Shown here piece by piece: positions 8,261-17,565 of a stretch of 64,000 bases of DNA (the stretch's first letter is position 1; each line of letters begins with the position of its first letter). The position numbers were made by a program, and so were the translations under genes. The stretch covers positions 62,001-126,000 of the forward strand of contig CAWJIH010000004.1 of assembly GCA_963842975.1 (NCBI GenBank), written 5' to 3'. The DNA is from JACJWR01 sp963842975. GTDB taxonomy: Bacteria > Actinomycetota > Actinomycetes > S36-B12 > UBA10799. The notes under the pieces are model-generated. The model made no database searches. It was given only the letters and a program-made list of their open reading frames with translations, and was not told the DNA's origin.

Positions 8261-10418
8261 ACGTGGCGTGCTGTGGTGCTTCGGTGAAGGAAACCGAGGA
8301 GTCCAGCATTGCCTCAAGTTGGGCATCGTCCGGTAGCGAGTCGAGGGTGGAAGCTTTGACCCCCCACTTGCTGAGCGTGGAGTTGATCGAGTCCCGCGCA
8401 GCGGCGAACTTACGCGCCACCAACCGGCGTCTGGCCCATTCGACTTCGCGGCTGCGCAGTGCGAGTTCGATGCGGGCTTTCTCGTCGTCCGAACACGGCA
8501 GCCGGTAGGCGGCCACCACCGCGTCGAGGGTGTCGATTCGGTAGTCATGGCCACGGCGTTCGAACTTGCCCGGCTGGAAATTCATGCCGTTCTTCAGATC
8601 AATCAGGGTGAGCACGAAGGTGCTGATCGGACGCCACATCACTTCCCTGGGAACCTTCGGCGGCCGAGTGTCGGGGCGACCCATCCACCACGGTGGTCGG
8701 ACCACGATCCGGTAGCCAAATTTGTTCACCGGATCGTCGTGATGAACCGTCATCAGGTGGCGCATCCGAGCCTGCACGATGGGGGACTCCTCGGTGAGGA
8801 AGCCCGGCTCGGATAGTGCCACCATGGTGCCGGCGGGGTCGAAACCCTCTTTGTCCTGGATCCAGGCGTTCCACGTCAGGGTTCGGAAGGGGACACCGAG
8901 GTAGAGCCCCGCGTCGAGCCCAAGTTCTTCGAATACCCGCGAACCATACGGGTAGGCGATATCGAGGGCCACCTGGGCGCCGAGGCTCTCGCCGAACTGC
9001 ACTAGCCGTGGTTTGCGAGCGTCGTCGGGCATGGCGGCGATTCGGTCGCGGATCCCTTCCAGCACCAAGCGCTGCAGTTTCGCGCCGTCCCCGGTGTCGG
9101 CCAACGCCAGCGCCGAGGGCACTAGGGCATACTGCGGCATCACGATGGCGCAGTCGCCCCGGGTCAAATATTCGAGTGCCTCGGCAAACACATACGAGAC
9201 GTAGCCGACGCCGGTGGGGGAGGCCACGCAGATGACCTCGCGGTCAAAGGCGCCGAGCCGCTCCATCTCCGCCAGGCAGACTTGGGCACGTTCTTCGGTG
9301 TTGCTTGTGACCTCAAACCCCGCCACCACCCGGATCGGATCGAGCGCCTCCTCGACCCCCGTCACCGTCTTGATCTCATCGGCGGTGAGTGCCATCAAGA
9401 CGAAGCGCCGACCTTCTTTGCCGATCATTTCGAATGGAATCTCCGAACGCGTCCCGGCGGTGACGTGCGGACTCACCGGCGGTTCGGGGTAGGCGGCCTC
9501 GACGACGTCGTCGCGGTCCTCGATGCGTCGCTTGGTGCGGATCAGCGCCCACAAGCCCGCCCCCGAAAAGAGGCTTAGAGTCACCGCGTGGCCAAGCCAA
9601 GGGCTGCCGACCTCCACCTGGCCGATCCGGCCGTGGAGCAATCGGGTGATGTGCTTGGCCAGGAATTGCTCGGAGCCGACCACCACCAGCAAACCCACCC
9701 CGGCGGCGGTGCCCATGGCTGCGGCTTTGATGGTGTCGCCCACCGGTGCCCGCTCCACGGCAACGCGATCCGGATCGACCAAGCCGTACCGGTGTGCCCG
9801 CCGTCGACGACTGATGACGCCAACGGTGGCGAGGCCGAAACCAAGGGCCATATCGGTGATGAGCGTCCGGTCTCGCAGCCCTTTCGTCCACGGGGTGCTA
9901 TCCAGCAGCACGTCGGTGGCGGTCACAAGTACGTTCGCCGCGCCGCCAAGCAAGGCGAAATGGGCCGCGAATCGCACCAACGAACGAGGCATGTGCTCAT
10001 CTGGATGGGGTGGCAAGACTTGCTCCACCGCAAGACCGCCGCTGATGAAGGCGAGATCGGCGAAAAGTTGAGCATTCACCGGCGCGCGCCGGTTGTGGAC
10101 AGTGTGGTCGCCGGAGGCGTAGAGCGCCAGTGTCTCCGCGGCGGCCGAGGACGTCGCTGTGAGGAAATAGTGCACCGAAGAAATGACGCCGGTGGCTAAC
10201 GCCTGGTCAGTGGCGCTACGCGGCAGTAGACCGCGCGGGTACGAACCCGCCACGGATACTGCAGCGCCGATGATGCCAGCGCGCACCGAAGGCAGTGACG
10301 GCGCCGCACGCAGTTTCGGCAGCAGGCTGGCAATGGTCTTTTTCGCCGAGAAGCGGATCACGGGCGAAACGGTACTTGAATTCGCTCCACTTGGGGGTTG
10401 GACGCGACCGGCCACCAC
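8187..10418 (-). CDS. Membrane alpha/beta-hydrolase (Abhydrolase_9 type)
   Basis: A 743-aa protein with a hydrophobic N-terminal region (several membrane segments within about residues 1-290, ending in RTKRRIEDRDD) followed by a cytosolic or surface alpha/beta-hydrolase domain. This matches the two-part Abhydrolase_9_N / Abhydrolase_9 architecture typical of actinobacteria. The likely nucleophile elbow is FGESLGAQ (GxSxG) in the C-terminal half. PYGSRVFEELGLDAGLYLG and HHDDPVNKFGYR are also family-like. Substrate unknown; esterase or lipase activity is the usual guess. The GTG at 10418 is the farthest upstream start; an internal GTG at 10361 is possible. It is divergent from the FUSC-like gene, only 26 bp apart if both outer starts are used. 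Confidence 0.78.
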   Translation of the reverse strand: MVAGRVQPPSGANSSTVSPVIRFSAKKTIASLLPKLRAAPSLPSVRAGIIGAAVSVAGSYPRGLLPRSATDQALATGVISSVHYFLTATSSAAAETLALYASGDHTVHNRRAPVNAQLFADLAFISGGLAVEQVLPPHPDEHMPRSLVRFAAHFALLGGAANVLVTATDVLLDSTPWTKGLRDRTLITDMALGFGLATVGVISRRRRAHRYGLVDPDRVAVERAPVGDTIKAAAMGTAAGVGLLVVVGSEQFLAKHITRLLHGRIGQVEVGSPWLGHAVTLSLFSGAGLWALIRTKRRIEDRDDVVEAAYPEPPVSPHVTAGTRSEIPFEMIGKEGRRFVLMALTADEIKTVTGVEEALDPIRVVAGFEVTSNTEERAQVCLAEMERLGAFDREVICVASPTGVGYVSYVFAEALEYLTRGDCAIVMPQYALVPSALALADTGDGAKLQRLVLEGIRDRIAAMPDDARKPRLVQFGESLGAQVALDIAYPYGSRVFEELGLDAGLYLGVPFRTLTWNAWIQDKEGFDPAGTMVALSEPGFLTEESPIVQARMRHLMTVHHDDPVNKFGYRIVVRPPWWMGRPDTRPPKVPREVMWRPISTFVLTLIDLKNGMNFQPGKFERRGHDYRIDTLDAVVAAYRLPCSDDEKARIELALRSREVEWARRRLVARKFAAARDSINSTLSKWGVKASTLDSLPDDAQLEAMLDSSVSFTEAPQHATFIVADQDPEIDSTAPKESTPWKPG

Positions 10419-10444
10419 ACGGATGGTCCTGGTTAACTGTTCTG

Positions 10445-12319
10445 ATGACGGTCCTGCGCAGGGTCCTTGCGAATCAAGACGCGCCTTTGCTCTCCACCGG
10501 CGTCGTCGTGAGCATTGTCAGTGGCGCATTGGCAGCGGGCACCGGGGCTCTCATTGACCAACGCGTGGTTGGCTTCAGTCTGCTGATTGGCGCCATCCTC
10601 GGGTTCATCGTGGCCATGGTTCCGTTCTTCTTGGCGTTGCGATTGATCCCCCTCGTCGGCGCGTTGATGATCGGATCCGCAGCGGTGGCGCTGGCGGTGA
10701 AGGACGACCCGATCTCGGCCGGTGTGGGGATGGCCCTCCTGGCTTTCGCAACCGCTGTCTGGACCGGGATTCCCATCGTTGGGGGGCTGTTTTCCAGTTT
10801 GCCGGTGACGGTGTTCTTGCTGCTGGTGGCCAAGGGCGACGAGTTCTCCGGCGGTGCCTCGATCCTGCTGGTAGCCGTGGCCGGTGTGGTGGCGATGGTG
10901 CCGCCTTCGCTGATCTCGTGGGGTTTGGCGGCGCGAGATCCGCGGCGAATCGACCGCAAGATGACCGCGGCACTCTGGGACCCGAAGGTGCCGCGCGAGA
11001 AGCGGAGCATGATTTCGCGCCTGCTCATGCTGGACGCTGCGCCGGCTCCGTTGCTGCACCTGGGGGCATACGGGTACTTCAGCCTGATCGCCCGCACGTG
11101 GCTGGAGCCCAAAACTCAAGCGGCGGACGCTTCGAATTCGCCAGCCGCTGAGCCTCCGGACGCTGCGGCCACCGCGGAGGCCGAACACAACGCCGAGCTC
11201 ATTTCGGCGGCGATCGTCCCCCCCGGGCCACTACCTCCACGTGCGGTGCAGATCTCCACTACTGCGATGGATTCGCAGATTGCAACGGAAGCTTCCCGCG
11301 CCCGGATGGCGGGCTGGCGGCTTTGGCGGGCCTCCCAACTGCGCTCGGTGCAGATTATGGAGGTAGGTGTTGCCGACCTACCAACGATCCATCCGTACGG
11401 CTTGTTGGGGGGAAGTCTGGTGCGATCGTTGCTGCATCCAGATGTGTCGGTGTTTCGCTACGGCGTGCAGCGAGCCCTCGCTCTCGGCTTCGGCCTCGCC
11501 GTGCTTGTGGCCTCAGGCGGTGGCGAAAACGCGTTCTGGGTGGTGCTGACCCTGGCTGCGGTGCTGCAGGCGAACGCGCCTTCGACTGCGGCCAAAGTCG
11601 CTCGGCGGACAGTGGGCACCTTGGCGGGGGTGGGGTTGGCGATGGCTGTCTCGTTCGTGGTGCCAACCGCCATCTTGGTGCCGTATGTGGCGGTGTTGGC
11701 TTTGATTGCCGGCTTCGCCTGGATGCAGCGCAACTACGCGATCACTGCCATGGCGGCTGGGTTCGGCGTGGTGCTGTTGTACGGGGCACCTACGGACAAG
11801 GTCGTCCAGTACGCCGGGATGCGTGCCGTCGATGTGTTGATCGGGGGCGTGCTCGCGGCGCTGATTGCCCGGCTGGTGTTTCCGGTCCGTCCTCGCCTGG
11901 CATATCGGCGGACCGAACTCGTCGCTGCGCTCGAGCGTTTCTCCACACTCGTGGGTCGCCGAATCGACTCTGCGGATCAGGTCTCGACCATCGACCTGGC
12001 CGTTGGCCAATCGGCAGTAGCCAGGGCGGCCTCCAACCTGCGCACCGACCTCGCGCTGGTCACGGACGCAGAGGTCGTCGCCTGTTACGAGAATGATCTA
12101 GCTAACCTGACCACCCTCGACGGTCAACTCTTCGCAGTTGCTGTCACCTCGGTGGAACTCGTCAACCTTGGGGGACTCGACGACTTGCCGTTGGATGACG
12201 TGCACCGGTGGCTCGATGAGCAACTTGCCAGTGCAGCAGCCTCACCACCACAGGCGGCATCAACGGCGCCAGCGGGACCAACTGGATTAACCGGACCAAC
12301 GGGGCCAGCGGTGAAGTGA
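10445..12319 (+). CDS. FUSC-like integral membrane protein
   Basis: A 624-aa membrane protein. An N-terminal bundle of about five or six segments (LSTGVVVSIVSGALAAGTGA onward) is followed by a soluble Ala/Pro/Glu-rich middle and a second bundle (LALGFGLAVLVASGGGENAF, then GTLAGVGLAMAVSFVV). The second bundle matches the FUSC_2 fusaric-acid-resistance/aromatic-acid-exporter-like domain, including FWVVLTLAAVLQ before a basic loop. The C-terminal part is cytosolic and ends in a Thr/Gly/Pro repeat tail. The ATG at 10445 is preferred to an upstream in-frame start at 10295, because the upstream stretch overlaps the divergent gene and is not membrane-like. Substrate unknown; efflux or cell-envelope assembly are both possible. 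Confidence 0.75.
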   Translation: MTVLRRVLANQDAPLLSTGVVVSIVSGALAAGTGALIDQRVVGFSLLIGAILGFIVAMVPFFLALRLIPLVGALMIGSAAVALAVKDDPISAGVGMALLAFATAVWTGIPIVGGLFSSLPVTVFLLLVAKGDEFSGGASILLVAVAGVVAMVPPSLISWGLAARDPRRIDRKMTAALWDPKVPREKRSMISRLLMLDAAPAPLLHLGAYGYFSLIARTWLEPKTQAADASNSPAAEPPDAAATAEAEHNAELISAAIVPPGPLPPRAVQISTTAMDSQIATEASRARMAGWRLWRASQLRSVQIMEVGVADLPTIHPYGLLGGSLVRSLLHPDVSVFRYGVQRALALGFGLAVLVASGGGENAFWVVLTLAAVLQANAPSTAAKVARRTVGTLAGVGLAMAVSFVVPTAILVPYVAVLALIAGFAWMQRNYAITAMAAGFGVVLLYGAPTDKVVQYAGMRAVDVLIGGVLAALIARLVFPVRPRLAYRRTELVAALERFSTLVGRRIDSADQVSTIDLAVGQSAVARAASNLRTDLALVTDAEVVACYENDLANLTTLDGQLFAVAVTSVELVNLGGLDDLPLDDVHRWLDEQLASAAASPPQAASTAPAGPTGLTGPTGPAVK

Positions 12320-12330
12320 CCCAACCAGCG

Positions 12331-13266
12331 CTAGCGACCCAGGGATGCGGCCATTGCGCGAATGTGGGTTGGGGTCACCCGACAGCAGCCGCCGACGATT
12401 CGGGCTCCGGCTGCCACCCAGTCGCGCACGTCCGCAGGCGCGGTGGCCGTGCCCGACCACTCGCCGTCGAACCAGGATTCGCCACTGTTGGGGTAGACCA
12501 CGGCAGGCTTGCCGCTTGCGTCTGCGGCCAGTCGGACGAGCCCGTCGGCGTCGGCCGGATCAATGCAGTTGACCCCCACCGCGATCACGGCCGGGACCTC
12601 GGCGGCCATGCGGAAGGCCGTTTCTGCAGACTCGCCGGAACGCAGCTGCTGGCCATGCGCGGAGACGCTCAGCCACACGGGGAGGGGCGCGTCGTCCAGC
12701 AACGACAGCACCGCCTCTACCTCCCGCAGTTGGGGGACGGTTTCGAAGGCCAGCAGGTCGCATTCGGCCGCTAGCACTTCCAGCCGGCGGGCGTGAAACT
12801 CACGCAAAACGGCAACCGAGACGTCGTAGTCACCGCGGTACTCCGAGCCGTCGTTGAGCATCGCGCCGTAGGGCCCTATCGAGCCGACCACGAGTGGCGC
12901 CTGCCCGGCCGATGGGTGTTCCGCGTGCCACTGCTGGGAGACCTCACGGGCGCGGCGGGCATCGGCACGCAGCACCCGGTCGACTTCTGACGGATCAAGA
13001 CCAAGTTGGGCGAAGCCAACGTGGGATGCCTGGTAACTGACTGTGGTCACCACCTGGGCGCCGGCTTCGAGGAAGTCGCGCTGGGCGGCCACGATGGCGT
13101 CCGGATCGGTGAGCATGATCCGGGCCGACCACAGGTGCCCGCTCAGGTCCACGCCACGGTCTTCCAGCCGGGTGGCCAACCCGCCATCGAGAAGTATGGC
13201 CTCGCCGTCGGCTAGCCGTTGTCCCAGCGTTGCGGCGGGGTCAGTCGTCTTCGCGCTGCTTTTCAT
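12331..13266 (-). CDS. mmuM: Homocysteine S-methyltransferase
   Basis: Transfers a methyl group from S-methylmethionine (or SAM) to homocysteine to give methionine. This is the single-domain zinc homocysteine-methyltransferase (MmuM) fold: ILLDGGLATRLEDRG at the N-terminus, VVTTVSYQAS, FETVPQLRE, and the zinc cysteines in GVNC (about residue 236) and GGCC (near the C-terminus). The ATG at 13266 starts the conserved region. An upstream in-frame start at 13317 adds 17 residues lying inside the ppk2 coding region and is less likely. The start overlaps the end of ppk2 by 26 bp, so the two genes are probably coupled. Confidence 0.9.
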   Translation of the reverse strand: MKSSAKTTDPAATLGQRLADGEAILLDGGLATRLEDRGVDLSGHLWSARIMLTDPDAIVAAQRDFLEAGAQVVTTVSYQASHVGFAQLGLDPSEVDRVLRADARRAREVSQQWHAEHPSAGQAPLVVGSIGPYGAMLNDGSEYRGDYDVSVAVLREFHARRLEVLAAECDLLAFETVPQLREVEAVLSLLDDAPLPVWLSVSAHGQQLRSGESAETAFRMAAEVPAVIAVGVNCIDPADADGLVRLAADASGKPAVVYPNSGESWFDGEWSGTATAPADVRDWVAAGARIVGGCCRVTPTHIRAMAASLGR

Positions 13267-14233
13267 ACCGTATGCCTGAACCCTCACCGGATTCGTAGAC
13301 CACCTCGGGCGGGCCAACGATCAACGGGTCTGGCTGGCCGACAATGTCGTAGTCCTTGCCCGGATACTCCAAGTTGTGCAGCACCCAACGGATGGCGGCT
13401 AGCCGGCCACGCTTCTTGTCGTTGCTGCGGACCACAGTCCACGGGGCCCATTCGGTGTCGGTGTTCTCGATCATGGCCTCTTTCGCGGCCGAATAGTCGT
13501 CCCACTTGTCCAGCGATGCCAGGTCCATCGGTGAGAGTTTCCACTGCCGCACCGGATCGATTCGACGGATCGTGAACCGGGTGAGTTGTTCCTTGCGGGA
13601 GACCGAGAACCAGAACTTGAACAGGATGATGTCGTCGCGCACCAACATCCGCTCGAACTCGGGGCATTGCCGCATGAACTCCTCGTACTCGGCGTCGGTG
13701 CAGAAACCCATCACCCGTTCCACACCCGCGCGGTTGTACCAGGAGCGGTCGAACATCACGATTTCGCCTGCTGTGGGCAGATGTTTGATGTAGCGCTGGA
13801 AGTACCACTGACCGCGTTCTTCGTCAGTGGGTTTGGTGAGCGCCACAACCCTCGCACCGCGCGGGTTGAGGTGTTCCATGAATCGCTTGATGGTGCCACC
13901 CTTGCCAGCCGCGTCTCGGCCCTCGAACACCATCACGATGCGCTGACCGGTCTCTTTCACCCAGGACTGGACCTTGAGCAGTTCGATCTGCAGCAGTCGC
14001 TTCGTGAGTTCGTATTCCTTGCGCGACATCCGCTCGGTGTAGGGGTATCCCTGTTTCCAGGTGTCGATGGGGGTGCCGTCGGGGCCGAGCAGGATGGGAT
14101 CGTCAACCTCGTCGAGGGTCCCCTCCACCGAAAGGCCGCTGAGCCGCAACTGATCGTCGTCGAGATCCTGCAGGCTTGCGATGAGGTCGTCCATTTCCAG
14201 GACGGATTCGGCCTCCGGATAACTCTTCGCCAT
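13241..14233 (-). CDS. ppk2: Polyphosphate kinase 2 (PPK2) family
   Basis: Uses polyphosphate as phosphate donor to make nucleoside di- or triphosphates, or the reverse. Walker A motif FEGRDAAGKGGTIKR lies near residues 103-117. The family pattern WYFQRYIKHLP follows, then Walker B-like IVMFDRSWYNRAGVERVMGF, the lid residues FTIRRIDPVRQWKLSPMD, and DTEWAPWTVVRSNDKKRGR, all characteristic of single-domain PPK2. The N-terminal extension (about 1-60) is acidic. The ATG at 14233 has GAGGAG upstream and is preferred over 14266. It is divergent from the MFS gene and overlaps mmuM at its 3' end. Confidence 0.92.
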   Translation of the reverse strand: MAKSYPEAESVLEMDDLIASLQDLDDDQLRLSGLSVEGTLDEVDDPILLGPDGTPIDTWKQGYPYTERMSRKEYELTKRLLQIELLKVQSWVKETGQRIVMVFEGRDAAGKGGTIKRFMEHLNPRGARVVALTKPTDEERGQWYFQRYIKHLPTAGEIVMFDRSWYNRAGVERVMGFCTDAEYEEFMRQCPEFERMLVRDDIILFKFWFSVSRKEQLTRFTIRRIDPVRQWKLSPMDLASLDKWDDYSAAKEAMIENTDTEWAPWTVVRSNDKKRGRLAAIRWVLHNLEYPGKDYDIVGQPDPLIVGPPEVVYESGEGSGIRYEKQREDD

Positions 14234-14334
14234 GGTTGCTCCTCGCCAGGTGGGTACTGCCCCCAATCGTGCCCTGCCGGGGACGAAATTGTCTGTTTAC
14301 GCGCACAAAGTTCACGTCGGGACATTCCTACCGT

Positions 14335-16053
14335 ATGAGCAATAGGGTCGTGACCATGACTGTTACGGCTGCAACTTCGGACGATAGCCCCGGAACCGAA
14401 TCGACGGATGCCGGCCGGGGGCGTTGGTTGGCGCTCACTGCCCTGCTCATTGGGCTGTCGATGATCGTGATCGATGGCAGCGTCGTGAACATCTTGTTGC
14501 CGGACATGGTCGAAGACATCGGGTTGAACTCGACCGATGTGCTGTGGGTGAATTCGATCTACTCGCTGATCTTTGCATCCCTGCTTATCACTGTCGGTTT
14601 GGTGGCAGACCGGTTCGGCCGCAAACGTCTTTTCATGATCGGCACCGTGATCTTCTTGCTTGGATCATTCGCGTCCGGGGCCTCGCAGGGGCCCGAGATG
14701 CTGATCAGTTTTCGGGCAGTGCAGGCGTTTGGCGCGGCGATGATGCTTCCGAGCAGCATCGCGGTGATCAATGTGATGTTCACTGGGCGTTCCCGCGCGA
14801 TGGCGTTCGGCTTCTGGGGAGCGGTCTTCGGAGGGGCTGCGGCGCTGGGCCCGTTGCTCGGCGGTTGGTTGACCCAGGAGTTCTCCTGGCGTTGGGCCTT
14901 CTACATCAACGTTCCGGTTGCGATCGTCTCACTGGTGATGGTGGCCAAGTACGTGGTGGAAAGCCGGGTGCCCGACGTTCGAGGTTTCGATCCGGTCGGT
15001 GTGGTGTTGAGCGTCCTGGGTTTGGGCCTGATTGTGTTCGGCCTGATCGAAGGGTCGGATTACGGTTGGTGGAATCAGCTGAAGCCGTTCGTCTTGGGCC
15101 CGATCACAATCGACCGACATCTGTCGGTGGTGCCATATGCCCTGGTGATTGGTTTGGCCTCGCTCATCGCGCTGGTGCTGTGGTCGTACTGGCGCATCGG
15201 CCGAGGGCAGACCGCCTTGGTGGATCTGCCGTTGTTCAAGATCCGTCGCTATGGCTACGGCAACTTGGTGGCGCTGGTGGTGAGCCTGGGCGAGTTCGGC
15301 ATCTTGTTCGTGATGCCGTTGTGGATTCAGTCGGTGGCCGGTTACGACCCGCTGAAGACCGGCGTCATCCTCACCGCGCTGGCTTTGGGTGCTTTCGTTT
15401 CGGGCGGGATGGCTCGTCACCTTGCGGCTGCCATTGGGGCCACCCGTGTGGTGCGGGTCGGGATGGTGCTGGAGATCGTCGGCATCCTGGGGATCGCGTT
15501 TGTGCTGGATCCGAACCGTTCGCCTTGGTGGCTGGTGATTCCGCTGTTCATCTACGGCATCGGTTTGGGTCTTGCCTCAGCCCAGTTGACCAGTGTTGTG
15601 CTCGAAGATGTGCCCGCGGATGCTTCCGGCCGAGCCTCGGCGATGACCTCTACCTTCCGACAAGTCGGTTCGGCGCTGGGAGGCGCGATTCTGGGTGCCA
15701 CGTTGTTCGCGGGCTTGGGCTACTTCACCACGCAGGACATAGAAAGTGTGTCCAAACTGCCAGCTGAACAGCAGTCCCAGATCGTCGACGCGGTGCGCGG
15801 GTCGGCAGGCCAAGCAATCCCGCAGCTCGAAAAGGTTCCAGGACTGGAGTCAGAAGTTATTGCTGCCAAGGACGGCTACACCACGGCCGCGCGGGACACG
15901 GCCCATCTGGCCGCAGCGTTCGTGTTCTTCGGCCTGCTGGTGTCGTTCGGGCTGCCCCGGGATCGCAAGGGGCCAGACGGCTACGGCAGTCAAGACGAAA
16001 CGGAGCCGCCCTCAGCCTCAGGCGACGCGCCGGCGGCCTCAGTCACCAAGTGA
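14335..16053 (+). CDS. MFS drug exporter, DHA2 (EmrB/QacA) family
   Basis: A 14-segment proton-driven multidrug efflux protein. The N-terminus carries the DHA2 opening LIGLSMIVIDGSVVNILLPD; VTVGLVADRFGRKRLFMIG is motif A between segments 2 and 3; and GAVFGGAAALGPLLGGWL is motif C. The C-terminal hydrophilic tail is disordered. The ATG at 14335 or the ATG at 14356 (7 codons later) are the plausible starts; the longer reading from 14236 runs antisense into the ppk2 leader and is not protein-like. The last 15 bp overlap the convergent serine-hydrolase gene. Substrate unknown. Confidence 0.86.
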   Translation: MSNRVVTMTVTAATSDDSPGTESTDAGRGRWLALTALLIGLSMIVIDGSVVNILLPDMVEDIGLNSTDVLWVNSIYSLIFASLLITVGLVADRFGRKRLFMIGTVIFLLGSFASGASQGPEMLISFRAVQAFGAAMMLPSSIAVINVMFTGRSRAMAFGFWGAVFGGAAALGPLLGGWLTQEFSWRWAFYINVPVAIVSLVMVAKYVVESRVPDVRGFDPVGVVLSVLGLGLIVFGLIEGSDYGWWNQLKPFVLGPITIDRHLSVVPYALVIGLASLIALVLWSYWRIGRGQTALVDLPLFKIRRYGYGNLVALVVSLGEFGILFVMPLWIQSVAGYDPLKTGVILTALALGAFVSGGMARHLAAAIGATRVVRVGMVLEIVGILGIAFVLDPNRSPWWLVIPLFIYGIGLGLASAQLTSVVLEDVPADASGRASAMTSTFRQVGSALGGAILGATLFAGLGYFTTQDIESVSKLPAEQQSQIVDAVRGSAGQAIPQLEKVPGLESEVIAAKDGYTTAARDTAHLAAAFVFFGLLVSFGLPRDRKGPDGYGSQDETEPPSASGDAPAASVTK

Positions 16054-17256
16054 CGCCTCGGATTCCGCGGCCAGCTTCTCCACCAGGGGAAACTGGCCTG
16101 AATACAACGTGGCGATGGCGTTGAAGGCGACGGCATCCGGGGCTGCATTGACCGGCCCGCCACCCGTCGACACTGCCACGAGCACGGCCCCGGACTGCGG
16201 TTCGCGAAGCATCATTGTGCTGTAGCCGGCGACGGATCCGTTGTGGCCAAGCCACCCACCGAAGTCGGCTAGGCCCATCCCGTAGGTGGGTTCATCCGAT
16301 GCCGGCGGTGGCAGTTGCAGGGCGAACGTCTCGTCGTTGAGCAAGTCGCCAGAGGTTAGTTGGGATGCCCAGCTGCGCAGGTCTTCGACGGTCGAAATGG
16401 CGAAGCCCGAAGTGAAGGGGATTTGCGGGTTCTGCAGGTCGACGTTGCGTTCCTCGCCGTCGATGGTCATCACACCGGGAACCGCTGGCTGCGGGAGTTC
16501 CGGATCGGTAGGCAGCGCGGTACGTCCGAGCCGGGCCGGCATCAGCACCTGTTCGGCCATGACCTGTTCCGCCGGGATTCCGGTGGCCACGCGCAGGACC
16601 TCGCCGAGCACGATGTAGTTGCTGTTGTTGTACTGCTGGGATACCCCGGGTTGTCCGGTCGGCGGCAAACCCCGGATGGTGTTGAGGGAGTCCTCCACCG
16701 TCCATGCCCGGTTCGGATCTGCGTAGTAGTTGCTGAGGAAATCTGGGGCTGCGGTGATGTCCGGCAGCCCTGCCGTCATGTTGAGCAGCATTGCGAGGGT
16801 GATTTGATCACCGTTTGGCAGGTCCGGAACGAAGTCGGACACGGGTGCTGCCAGCGACAAGGTTCCCTGCTCCGCCAGCCTCAGCAAGGTGACGGCTGTC
16901 ATCGATTTGGTGATGCTGCCGATCCGGAAGAAGCCCTCGGGATCCATGTTCGGCTCGGACAACACGATCTCGCCCCGCAGTGGGTCCCACACGCCCAGGT
17001 ACCAGCCGGCTGACCCGGTGGTTTCGTTGAGGCTGTTGGCGACCTCGGTCACGCGATTGATCTGGGATTCGGTGAAATCAACCGTGAGCACCTGGCCCGT
17101 GGCGGTTGGGGGCGACTCCACTGTGGGCGACGTGGACGCTGTTGCAGAAGCGGTCGACGTGGCGTCGGTCTCAGCGGCTGACGAACAACCGGAGAGTGCT
17201 AGCACCCAGGTTGCCGCGACGGCTGTGAGGGTTGTGCTGCGACGTGAGAGGCCCAT
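16039..17256 (-). CDS. Serine hydrolase lipoprotein (beta-lactamase/DD-peptidase fold)
   Basis: Exported class C beta-lactamase-like serine hydrolase. The N-terminus is a lipoprotein signal with lipobox LSGC (about residues 21-24), followed by a Thr/Ser-rich linker. The catalytic motifs are present: SITK in RIGSITKSMTAVTLL (SxxK), YNNSNYIVLGEV (YxN), and HNGSVAGYS near the C-terminus (HxG). It could be a D-Ala-D-Ala carboxypeptidase, esterase or D-aminopeptidase; true beta-lactamase activity is not implied. The ATG at 17256 is chosen, with an in-frame GTG three codons upstream as alternative. The 3' end overlaps the MFS gene by 15 bp. Confidence 0.87.
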   Translation of the reverse strand: MGLSRRSTTLTAVAATWVLALSGCSSAAETDATSTASATASTSPTVESPPTATGQVLTVDFTESQINRVTEVANSLNETTGSAGWYLGVWDPLRGEIVLSEPNMDPEGFFRIGSITKSMTAVTLLRLAEQGTLSLAAPVSDFVPDLPNGDQITLAMLLNMTAGLPDITAAPDFLSNYYADPNRAWTVEDSLNTIRGLPPTGQPGVSQQYNNSNYIVLGEVLRVATGIPAEQVMAEQVLMPARLGRTALPTDPELPQPAVPGVMTIDGEERNVDLQNPQIPFTSGFAISTVEDLRSWASQLTSGDLLNDETFALQLPPPASDEPTYGMGLADFGGWLGHNGSVAGYSTMMLREPQSGAVLVAVSTGGGPVNAAPDAVAFNAIATLYSGQFPLVEKLAAESEASLGD

Positions 17257-17466
17257 GAATGTCACCCTAGTGATGTGGGCTTCGCCCTACTGGCCCGGAG
17301 CCTGCGGCGAGCGCCGATTTCGATCGGGCGCCGGGTAGGGGCAAGCTGGCGACCTCTGCTTTTCGGCTCAGATCCACAGCCGACAACAACCGGCGCTGGC
17401 CGTCCGATAGCATCGACCCCACGGGGCACGACACGTTTTTCCGCCAGCATTTCCGCCGTGTCCCCG

Positions 17467-17538
17467 GGGCCTCTAGCTCAATGGCAGAGCTGCGGACTTT
17501 TAATCCGTAGGTTCCGGGTTCGAGTCCCGGGGGGCCCA
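17467..17538 (+). tRNA. tRNA-Lys (TTT anticodon)
   Basis: A complete cloverleaf of 72 nt. The acceptor GGGCCTC pairs with GGGGCCC, followed by discriminator A. The D arm is GCTC/GAGC. The anticodon stem is GCGGA/TCCGT with loop CTTTTAA, which reads anticodon TTT. The T arm is CCGGG-TTCGAGT-CCCGG. No CCA is encoded. A short T5 run follows at 17544. Confidence 0.95.
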
Positions 17539-17565
17539 CCGCGGTTTTTCGGCGAGTAGTGTCCG

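Noticed and set aside
10295..10444. N-terminal extension of the FUSC-like protein
   Set aside because: Overlaps the divergent hydrolase and is not hydrophobic; ATG 10445 begins at the first membrane region.
14236..14334. N-terminal extension of the MFS exporter
   Set aside because: It lies antisense to the ppk2 leader, has no membrane or family character, and ATG 14335 gives the normal start.
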